Below are positions 36,848-45,689 of a stretch of DNA of 64,000 nt, in pieces; position 1 is the stretch's first letter; every line of letters starts with the position of its first letter. Origin of the DNA: Romanomermis culicivorax (Eukaryota > Nematoda > Enoplea > Mermithida > Mermithidae). The stretch is from assembly GCA_963922205.1 (NCBI GenBank), contig CAWUHX010000005.1, positions 1,240,001-1,304,000 on the forward strand, read 5' to 3'. The position numbers were made by a program, and so were the translations under genes. The notes beneath the pieces were generated by a model. The model was not told where the DNA came from, did not search any database, and saw nothing but the letters and a program-made list of their open reading frames with translations.

Positions 36848-38032
36848 ATGTATCAAAATTTTGATTCGAGCTCTGATAGTGAAGAAGATTTGGTTCAAGC
36901 TAGACAACGAATTGTTAGGCCGCAAGTAAACTTTTATTTGGATTCTTTTTCGGAACGTTTCCGATTTCTGAAACACACAATTGAACATATTTTGGGTGAA
37001 ATTGGAAATTTACTAGCTGCCAACAGTGAACGGAATTTTCTGTTGGAGCCCAAAGAACAACTTCTCTTATGCATCTGCTATTTAGCCTCTGGGGCTTCTT
37101 TGCAAGTTGTTGGTGACACCCAGGGGCCACACAAATCGACTGTTTCCGGTAAGGTCCACAAAGTGGTCAATATTTTGAACGATTTTTATTTTGATAATGT
37201 TGTCAAATTTCCCAAAGATTTTGCTACAGTCGCTCACAGATTTTGCAAAATTGCCAGATTTCTGTGTGTGGTTGGTTGCATAGATGGTACGCATGTGCCT
37301 ATCAAGGCCCCCACTGTTAATGAACTGCAGAACGTGAATCAAAAAGGTCAACATTCCTTGAACTGTATGATGGTGTGCGGCCCAGATTATAAATTTTACC
37401 ATGTTAGCTCCAGATGGCCCAGTAGTGTAAATGATTCTCGTGTTCTAAGGAATAGCAATTTAGCAACGCGATTTGAAAATAGCTGGCGCCCATTCCCGGG
37501 GTCAGTAATTTTAGGTGATTCCGGTTACCCCAATAAAGACTGGATTGTGACCCCAATTTTGAAAGCAGATGAACAAATGACAGTTGCAGAAAGAAACTAC
37601 ACTAGGGCACACAAGAGTACTCGCAGAATCATCGAAAATTCTTTTGGTTTATTTAAACGTCGATTCCCATGTCTACATGATTTGAGAGTGGAGCCGCAAT
37701 TTGCTGGTAAGGTCAATGAGCAGGGTGTCACAAAACTAGCAAATTGTCTACTTGGCATAAAATTGTTTTGCACTGTTTCTGACACTCTGTATCCCTTAAT
37801 GAATAGTGCTATATGTTGCGAAAATGTGTTAAAACTTCACTGCATCAAGTAGTCACTTCGCCGTCTTTCAGACACCCTGGTATGTACAAGTATTTTTATC
37901 CAATAGGAAATAAGGTAGAGCAACGAGTGAGTCTGAGTATATTTGTTTGTTTCTACAGGCGAAATTGTCAAATTAAGCTGCATTTTCCATAACATGCTGT
38001 TAAATGATAAACCAGCGTTCAAGTTTTATTGA
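36848..38032 (+). CDS. PIF/Harbinger (HARBI1-like) transposase, two exons
   Basis: Exon 1 36848-37706 and exon 2 37959-38032 join in phase (GCTG/GTAAGG and CTACAG). The frame is open from 36728, but the ATG at 36848 is preferred because the upstream bases carry the last subterminal repeat. Catalytic blocks are all present: GCIDGTHVPI (Asp 1), SSVNDSRVL (Asp 2) and RIIENSFGLFKRRFP (Glu). The usual LGDSGYP and the family's late IFHN motif (KLSCIFHNMLL) are there as well, the latter only after splicing. This is a DDE nuclease that cuts and pastes the element, normally at TWA targets. Exon 2 ends at TGA 38030-38032. A typical acidic tail (EDDDQNVYVNVDVANN) continues in another frame to TAA 38140-38142, so the native end probably lies there and one frame change has shortened it. 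Confidence 0.85.
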
Positions 38033-38142
38033 GGGAAGCTCATGTTGTAGAAGATGATGACCAAAACGTTTATGTTAATGTAGATGTTGCCAATAATGCT
38101 TTCGATCATCAAAACTCTATTATCGAATCATTTAATCATTAA

Positions 38143-38740
38143 ATGCTTATTGCATACAATTTTTGCATTGAAATTAGTGGTACAGTAAACGATACACTAT
38201 ATCATTGTCTTAACAAGTAGAAGCACTCTGAAATTCCCCAAAAATGGGCAGAGCCGTTTCAGCCCTGTTGCTGACATGCATTTCTTCAACTGAGGGAAGG
38301 TGTTGATTTTGCAGCTGCCATTCTAGAAGTTGTATTTTCAATCTCGCCTTATACTCAAGTGTATCAATTAGCTTAATTTTTTTCCAAAAAAGAATTGGAC
38401 AACTTCAAATTTTCAATCTGCAAACTTGGCTTTTCATCTGGTTCAGCATATGGAGTGAGGTAGTTTGAGGACAATGGTCGTTTTCTTTCTACTCTGAACA
38501 CACTATGTATTATGAAAGATCAACATCAGACTAGACGTTTGTGAGAAAATGCACTAGTACATCTATACACTAGTACATCTATAAAATTGCTGGTATTGCA
38601 TTCTCTCAAAATGCTATGTTTTTGTTATGGATTTTTCCAAATTTATAATTCCTCTGTTATCATGTTCACATGTTGCTGTACCTTTCCCACCATAATTCCA
38701 TATTTGTCACCAACTTACACTTTAAAAAATGGTATTATAT
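38143..38740. other. Non-coding end of the Harbinger element and flank
   Basis: No gene. Holds the doubled ACTAGTACATCTAT motif mentioned under the element. Confidence 0.35.
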
Positions 38741-38784
38741 GTATCTTTGTACACTGTAAAAAAGAATTGTTCAAACAACCCAAA

Positions 38785-38945
38785 AAGTTCAGGTTTATTA
38801 GCATATAAACCCGATTATTTCAGGTTAATCAGACTGTTTCAGTCATTAAGGTTGGATCAACCTGAAAAAACGGGTCCTTCCAGTTGGCTATACTTTCAAG
38901 TAGGATCAACCTGATAATTTCAGGTCGGGTCTACTATTTTGGACC
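38785..38945. repeat. Near-palindrome cluster, AACCTGA...TCAGGTT type
   Basis: Several imperfect palindromes of about 20 bases (for example CAACCTGATAATTTCAGGTC at about 38907) lie head to tail with ATTT centres. The same motif class recurs at 41.79-41.97 kb. Confidence 0.5.
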
Positions 38946-39406
38946 AGAAAGTTTAGTCAGGTCTTTTTGTACAGAGTACCAGGGAGTCGCAATTACTGTA
39001 ATCCGATTATCAATTTTTTTCCCTCAAATAGTGCTCTCTAGGGAAAGAAAATTCGGAAAAAAGAAAAAAGTTCTGGGCACTTTCCTCATTTGAGGATGAC
39101 AATTTTGGCAATCGGATATAGAAAAGATCAATTTTGGTGCATTTTAGAAGGTCATAATCTCAAAATTATCTGGCGCTTCGGGCCACTGTTTTTTCCACAT
39201 TTGCACAACAGTTTGTTTTTTCCCTCCAGCCTTTTCTCCAAATGGGGAAAGAGGTCAAACAATTTTTCCCATATTCCTGAAGTTGTCTTTTTCGTTTAAA
39301 AATGCTTATACTTCGGCGTTTTATTCAAGTGTTTCTGAGCTTTTTCAAAACTTCTACTGTTCTTAGAGCCATGATTGAGGAAAAAATTAAAAATTTCGAG
39401 TTTGAA

Positions 39407-40470
39407 GTCTGGGGGAGGGTGGGAGGACCTCCACCTCCAACTTGGTCGAATCCTGTACCCAATTCTTGGGACCCCCACTCCCAACTTCGTCAACCCTATA
39501 CCCAACCCCCTCCAAACTAGGAAAAAATTGAAAAAAGTGGCTTTTTTTGCCTTTTTCAGGAAAATTTTCAAAATTTTTTCGACTTTCCTGGGGCCTTTTC
39601 GACCCCCTCCCCAAAATTTTGGAAGCTTTGTGAACCCCACCCCAAAATTTTTGATTTTCATCCCGTGACTGGTCAGACCTCCTACAGGACAGGCATGAGT
39701 CTAATCAACAAGCATTGTGGACAAATTTTTCAGTAAACTATCCAAGAGCAAAATGACTTTGAATTACATAAGAAATCGATGGTTAAGTCCTCTATGGTGA
39801 CAAGTGAGAGGCCGAAAAAGATGTCAAATTTTCTGTCGTGAAGCACTGGAAATTTTTTTCTGTATTCACATTGTGGGACGCTGAAAAATCAATTTTGGTA
39901 AAATTTATTTCATGAATTAGGTTCGAATTATCTGTTCTGATGTCTTAATTTCTATGGTTTAATAATTTGAAAAATTTTGATACCAGTAATTTATTCTCTA
40001 ACATTCAGGAACTTGGCCAAAAAGATATGACTAAGAAGAGTAGAAATTTCCGAAAACTACTTCCAATAAGCTTTTGAATCGATTTTACATTGAGGAAATT
40101 ATTTGCTCAATTAAAACATGCCCTAATACGTTTTGAATGAAGGAAACTATTACAGATTAAATAATTGTTGAAGATAGACTCGTAAGTGTAAGAGGTCCAA
40201 CCAGTTGCAGGCGAGAGTGAACTCAAAATTTTGGGGTGAGGTCCCAACATATCCAAAATTATGGGTAGGTGGTCGGAAAACCCCCAACAAAGTGGAAAAA
40301 ATTTCGAAAATTTTCCCAAAAAAAAACATTTTTTTCCTAATTTTTTTCAATTTTTCCAACTTTGGGGAGGTTGGGTATAGGGTTGACCAAGTTGGGGGTG
40401 GGGGTTCTAAAATTCGGGTATAAGGTTTGAGCAAGTTGGAGGTGGGGGAGGTGGGGGTCCCCCCCAAGGT
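39407..40470. repeat. Large inverted repeat, arms about 270 bp
   Basis: Left arm about 39407-39680 (C-rich, with CCCCCACTCCCAACTT, CCTATACCCAACC, CCCCAAAATTTT and TGACTGGTC). Right arm about 40195-40470 (G-rich, with AAAATTTTGGGG, GGTTGGGTATAGGG and AAGTTGGAGGTGGGGG). They are imperfect reverse complements, with a loop of about 510 bp. It could be a foldback element or a MITE with long terminal repeats, and its transcript would form a long hairpin. Confidence 0.68.
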
Positions 40471-40803
40471 ATGATAGACATAAAGCCTTGCCTGAGCTAG
40501 ATGATACATAAACATTATTATTTAACAATATAACTGTGCTAATGATATATATAGATATAACCAGTGAATAGTGCCCATGAAATTTTGTCACTTTGGCCTG
40601 CTCTCATAAATCGCATTACAGTAAGTGACTGGCTCTTCAGTACTTGATGAACTTTATCAGGGAGTTTTTGGTTTTCCAAATTAGTGGAATAATGATCCTC
40701 AAAATATCCTCACTTTATTTCCTAAGCAAATTCTAGAGCTTCATTGTTCTTGCTTACAGAAACTTTATACATAGACGTCACATTTTCATTCTCAATTTTC
40801 CAG

Positions 40804-41570
40804 GCTTTATACGAATTTTATATGATAACTGGAAAAGTAAATTTAGAACAACAATGGTATTCAAATATGCCCATCGTCACCCAGGCTATCTCAGCTGTGC
40901 ATGATAAATTTGTATCAGCAGCTGAAAATGGATTGGAAAAATAAAATGGTAGGCTCTCTATCCATGTGAAAGTTTTACATAATAGATTTTATATTGCTGT
41001 GTACCAATTTAGGATGAAGATGACTTGTTGATTACAAGTGCAAACCGAGTTGGAATTCAATGAGAAACGGCATTGAAAAATATTCCAGGGCTGTTAAAGG
41101 AAGAAGAAAACTTATTGTACAGATACTTTGAAGTATGTGAAAATGGATGTTTTTTTGTCTCAGCAGGTTACAGCAATAATGCTTTCTCTAAACTTAATTT
41201 CTGATGTGTTTTATTCTGAGATACATGTTTGTTTCTCATTTAGATTGGTGCTGCAATTTAGAAAATTCTCTAAGATGCAGATATGAATTCCTTCATTGCC
41301 ATTATTCAGAATGAAGAAAAAAGTGAGCATCTTCTAGTCATGGAGAAGAAAATTTCGATGCAAAATCTATGGAGTTTTAGTGAAACTTTAATGTTTTTTC
41401 TTGCATTCCATTAGGTTTTCTCAAATATTTGTGCCTATCTTCAGAATTTCGCCAATTAGCTACGACAATAGTGCAATGACATGATCTTCAGCCATCTCAT
41501 AAAGTCTGTACTTTGTTGAAATGGTTGAACACTTCTACATGATTTTTTGCTTGCATTGTAACCTCGTTTT
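40804..41570 (+). pseudogene. Decayed four-exon gene of unknown family
   Basis: Exons at about 40804-40945, 41013-41132, 41244-41322 and 41415-41570 have good splice sites and matching phases. They read ALYEFYMITGKVNLEQQWY, then DEDDLLITSANRVGIQ and GLLKEEENLLYRYFE, then DADMNSFIAIIQNEEK, then FLKYLCLSSEFRQLATTIV and LQPSHKVCTLLKWLN. Stops occur in every exon (for example TAA after ENGLEK, TGA after VGIQ and TAG after IGAAI), so it is not functional. Exon 1 is open to the left. Helical, acidic-basic composition; no motif recognised. Confidence 0.42.
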
Positions 41571-41784
41571 TATAGAGTAATCTTATCAGTTTCACTTCTT
41601 GTTGTGCTCAAAAACGTGGCCCATGTGCAATATCGACCATTCATGTTCTTTATTATACTCTTAACTTTTGTTTTTGTTACAATTACCTCTTTTGTGTGAA
41701 ATATAAAACGAGTAACCAAAGGGTTTTCCTAACTTCTTTATTTCAGGTAATACTGCAGGAACCTATAAAATGAGGATTTATCAC

Positions 41785-41975
41785 AAATTTAGGGTTATCA
41801 CAACCTGAAAATACCAGGTTGCTCACCAAACAGCCTGTTGATCTAACCCGAAAATTTCAAGTTGATGCTATCTGGTCATGTGTGTAAAAAGTTTCATTAT
41901 AACCCAAAAATTTCAAGCTGGAGGTTAGAAAACTTAGTTTGAGCCAACCCGAAAATTTCGGGTTGATTCTATCTG
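41785..41975. repeat. Near-palindrome cluster, AACCCGAAAATTTCGGGTT type
   Basis: At least four imperfect palindromes in 190 bases; the best is CAACCCGAAAATTTCGGGTT at about 41946. They form the same class as the cluster at 38.79-38.95 kb, 3 kb away. Confidence 0.55.
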
Positions 41976-42349
41976 CTAACATGGAAAATATAAGTTGGCT
42001 GAACATGTAATTTTTGGTTTTTCAGTACCTGTAACTTATGGGGCAACTATTTCCACCCTATTTTTTGGGTTAAGACTACCAAAAAATTTTCACAGTGTAT
42101 TTGGAAGACAAAATATTAGTTATGGAAAAACTTTATTACTGATCGTTGTCATCAACTTCCAGTCAAAAGAGAATGAAAGCATACATATTTTTGTATTGGA
42201 AAGACACTATCTTGCACACCTGCATTTTTATTTTGATGTGATAACTTGCTCCATCTCCAGAATTGATTTACCTATCAACCTTTTAATGCAGAAATTTACA
42301 TAATTTTTTTTTTAATTTTCTCAGAGTTTTTCGAGTTACAATACATCAG

Positions 42350-42811
42350 CAACTACTGTAGATACACCAATTTTGAGGCCATATTCAGAAAGCTCATATA
42401 ATTTAGCATTAAAGGCTTGTCTTCACAAAGATTTTTTACTGTATCGCCATGGTTCTTATCAAATGCTTTGAAGTGTGTCATGACGAAAAATGCGTTTTTC
42501 GATATTCTGTTCTTCTTGAATATCCATCACGCCATTCCTACACTGTGGGCAAAACAGTCATCAATGGGTACGACTCATGCCTATAGAAAACATATTGCAA
42601 TATTTTATTAGAAATTTTGCGATAAGGACAATGTAAAAAAAATAGCTGAGTAAATAATTTTTGAAGGGCTATCAACTGTCCTACGCATTCCTCTTAATTT
42701 CCCCTGGGCATTTGTGTCTTTTAAATGTAGAATAGAAGCATGGTTTGCATTATATCTTGATTTTTTCCCTAAATCGTAGCCTACTGTAGAAACATTTACA
42801 TTGTCAGCCAT
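42350..42811 (-). pseudogene. Minus-strand coding relic, unknown
   Basis: A 67-codon frame from ATG 42811 (MADNVNVSTVGYDLGKKSRYN) stops at 42608-42610, with AATAAA just after. Further downstream on the same strand another stretch looks coding (FCPQCRNGVMDIQEEQNIEKR, then LYELSEYGLKIGVST) but has several stops. The two may belong to one dead transposon ORF; no family recognised. Confidence 0.28.
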
Positions 42812-43018
42812 TTAAACTATATTTCTATTCTTTTGCGTTTATCAAGAACTCCCAGGATTTTGTGCTATGTGCTTCTAGTCTTTTGAACTTCAAGGTATTT
42901 CTGTTGAGATAAGATTTATTTCTGGTTGAAAATTCACCAACTGAGTTTTGAATTTTTCAGTTTTTCTTCGAAAATTTTGATTAGAGTTAAGTGAGTAGAT
43001 TTGGTTATCATTTCGACA

Positions 43019-44278
43019 ATGAGCGATAGTGGCAAAAAACGATTGCCATGGATGAAAAAGCGAAACAAATCATTACAAATGTTAGTCGCACATCAAGCTA
43101 GGTAAGAAATAAAATTGAACTATCTTGATTTGTCAAAACTGAATGAAAACCACAGTTTTTTCGTCAAATTGGTGGTTTCTGTGATGAAACCTGAAACGCA
43201 AAACAATTTGGGCTATTTGCACAATGGCGAAAAGATTTTGGGGATTTGGAGTTGGAAAGTTGCATTTATTGCATTTTAAGAGGGCAAAACCTCAAAATTT
43301 TCTAGTGCTCTGCATCAGTGGTTATTATAATTACCATTTTTTGCTATAACCGAGCAAAGCAGTAACCCTGTGCATGTCTACTTCAATGAACACTTGACAT
43401 TCATTTGTTGTCATAACTCAAAATTTCTCATCTCATCATTCAGCCCAGGATCTTTGATATCCTGTCTTAGTAGTTTGCTGAAAATCAAGATTTTTTCGAT
43501 TGTTTTCACAGAATATTTTGTGGTCTTTGAAGACTTTTGAACTCTGTGAACATGATTTTTTTGCATTCAAAAAATTATCGGATTATCATCACTTTGAGAC
43601 AGTTAAATAAGTTTTTTTCTGGTTTGAAAATCCAAATCTTAGTTTCTAGTCTGATTTTTGAAATTTAAATGCACGCCATCGATATAACTTTTTTGCATTT
43701 TATCCCAGATAAAAAAAGATTTTACTGCAAAATATACTGCGAAAATTCAAGAAATAAATTTTGAAAAGATTCACTTTCCAGCTGAAAAATCAAAAATGCA
43801 AAAAAGTCGGCAATTTTCCCTGAAAGTATATCTATGAATTTTTCTATTTTTGCATGAATTTATGGAATATCATTGACATCCAGCTGACTTTTTAGCTGTT
43901 TAGCTGATTCAAAACTTTCGCTCTTTGCTGAAGTCTGAACATCATGCTTGATCCAAAATTTAAACTGTAATGAAATGTCTTGAAAATATCAATTTTCTAG
44001 AATTCTAGAATATCTGAGAGGATAAATCACATGCAGTCCATAATTCTTTACTTTGGCTGATCACAGAGATGTCAGCCATAGAACTAATAGGCAATTTAGT
44101 TCTTTTCACTTTAGTTTTTTGTTTCTTCTTAGCTATCATTAATTTTGATATATTTGGAACATAATCTGACCTAAAACTCGAAAATATTCGACTTTTTTTA
44201 TTTTTTCGAAAATCAGTGACTCCAGGAGCATGAGAATGTTCGAATCACTATTTTTTTCTTCACCATCTGGCGATCCAG
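43019..44278 (+). CDS. First two exons of an unknown gene
   Basis: Exon 43019-43101 starts at ATG and ends at a strong donor (GCTAG then GTAAGAA). Exon 44217-44278 follows acceptor GAAAATCAG and ends CCAG before GTTAAA. They join in phase: MSDSGKKRLPWMKKRNKS, LQMLVAHQA, then DSRSMRMFESLFFSSPSG. The basic start with no hydrophobic segment suggests a nuclear or cytosolic protein. Later exons could not be placed before the MITE at 44453. The intron is 1.1 kb, long for this window. The short second exon makes this tentative. Confidence 0.35.
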
Positions 44279-44452
44279 GTTAAATCTTTTTTGTCATTTT
44301 CATCATGCCGTTTTTTGCTTTAAAGTGCCACAATATGCTTTATTTATGCTTTATTGAGCTTTTCGAAACATATCCATGCTTGGGCAGTCAGTATTTTGCC
44401 GAAAATGAAGAAAAAAGTTTTAACTTTTCGGTCAGATCATGATAAAAATAAA

Positions 44453-45195
44453 GAGTGAGCCAAAAAGGCGGCAGGTGCTGACTTTCATAACTTTCTCGAG
44501 CGGATGTAGCTTTTACAATGTGGATTGCTGCAATAGAACGCCCTTTTGTCTTTTTTACAAGGCCCAAATTTTATGCTCTTAGCATTCATGGTTACTGTGC
44601 AAACAGAAATTAAGTAACAGTGGTCATTTTTCAAAAAGTAAAAGTTGTGAAGTTTAAGTAAAAATTGTCCTATTGTGAAAAAATTTTTTGTAAAGCTGTT
44701 CACATGCAATAATACTTTAAGAATCTGACAGATTTGTAAGTTACCGGTAATTCAATTCAACAACTTCTTGTATCAATATGGGCAAAATTTCGCCAAAATC
44801 AAGAGCTTTTGCTTTGGAATTTGGAAAAAGCAAAATCCATTTGGTCATTGACACGATCAACAAATGATTAAAATTATTGGTGAAACAGGTAGTAGGACAC
44901 ACTAAAATGCTCTCTGGTGATTTCCAGCTGTCACACAGTTCTCACGATTGGATTTAATGTACTTTTCTGTTGTGAAACATATTGATTTTTTCAATTTTTC
45001 AAAATTTATTCGCAAGAGTCGACATTGAGTATTTCTGATTTCAGTCAATCAATATTCGAGCAATCTGGCTGTATTTTTGAAGTTCTCATTCCAGATATTT
45101 TATCTATGGAAACCAGCAAACCAAATTAAAAAAGCTTCACCAATATAAAGCTGTTAAAGTCACTACCAGTCGCCTTTTATTTTGGCTCACCCTAC
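44453..45195. mobile_element. Tc1/mariner-like MITE
   Basis: About 743 bp with terminal inverted repeats. The left end reads GAGTGAGCCAAAAAGGCGGC and the right end, reversed, reads AGGGTGAGCCAAAATAAAAG, then GCGAC. Both continue with a similar TGACTTT(C/A) stretch, so the repeats run to about 40 bases with small gaps. There is no transposase inside. GGGTGAGCC-type ends are known from IS630/Tc1/mariner families; a TA target duplication is plausible but not clear. The boundaries support non-autonomous transposition. Confidence 0.62.
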
Positions 45196-45650
45196 ATATA
45201 TGTATATATACATATAAAGACAGTGACAAAAACCTGAATTGCATGAAAATTTGACTGCTGAAGACATATCTAAGCTTGGCCAAAATGAAGAATCATAAAT
45301 TATCCTTGAATCATTCATACTTCTGGCCATACATGTAATGGAGCCCGAAGCTCTGGGAATGGAGGTGTTGGGCCATTTTTTTTGGGCCGGTGATCAGTAA
45401 TTCCCAAAATTTTGGGAGGAGGGTTCGATTGTTTTCACAAAAAAAATAATAGTCCCAAAAATTTCAATTTTTCTCTAAAAAGACTGGTATATTCATGGCA
45501 CGAAGCATGCAGAAAAGTCTCATTTTTAACCTTATTTTGTTCAAAAATTGATATTTCTCATCAAAAATGGAAACTTTTCATCAAAAGATTAACATTTTTC
45601 AGTATTTTTCCGACCAAAAGTATGTGGGTTCCTACGGCTACCATATGGCT
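45196..45650. other. Non-coding, G-rich patch
   Basis: GGGCC and GGGAGGAGGG runs at 45360-45425 resemble the patches at 11.1 and 40.4 kb. No gene. Confidence 0.3.
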
Positions 45651-45689
45651 GGCCACAGGATTGGAAAATCCTGGTGGGGCGGGGGGCCG

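Larger units (their letters stand above)
36481..38590 (+). mobile_element. PIF/Harbinger transposon, nearly complete transposase
   Basis: The left part starts around GGGCACAGTTGCGCC at 36482, exactly where the third 2.4-kb repeat unit breaks off, so it probably landed there. Five GTTGCACCAA-type subterminal repeats lie between 36489 and 36747. The right end is not clear: ACTAGTACATCTAT is doubled at about 38553-38583, and CTAGTACATCAACTAG near 36672 resembles it. I found no matching terminal inverted repeat, so the right end may be truncated. No companion Myb-like gene was seen. Confidence 0.75.

Noticed and set aside
39302-40515. Overlapping proline/glycine-rich open frames on both strands (39.3-39.7 and 40.1-40.5 kb)
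   Set aside because: They are translations of the C-rich and G-rich arms of the inverted repeat, with no splice or start support.
23420-41020. Shared TTTTAG/GATGA start of several exons (positions 27, 23420, 41013) as a common signal
   Set aside because: TAG plus GATGA is short and expected by chance in T-rich acceptor contexts; downstream sequences are unrelated.
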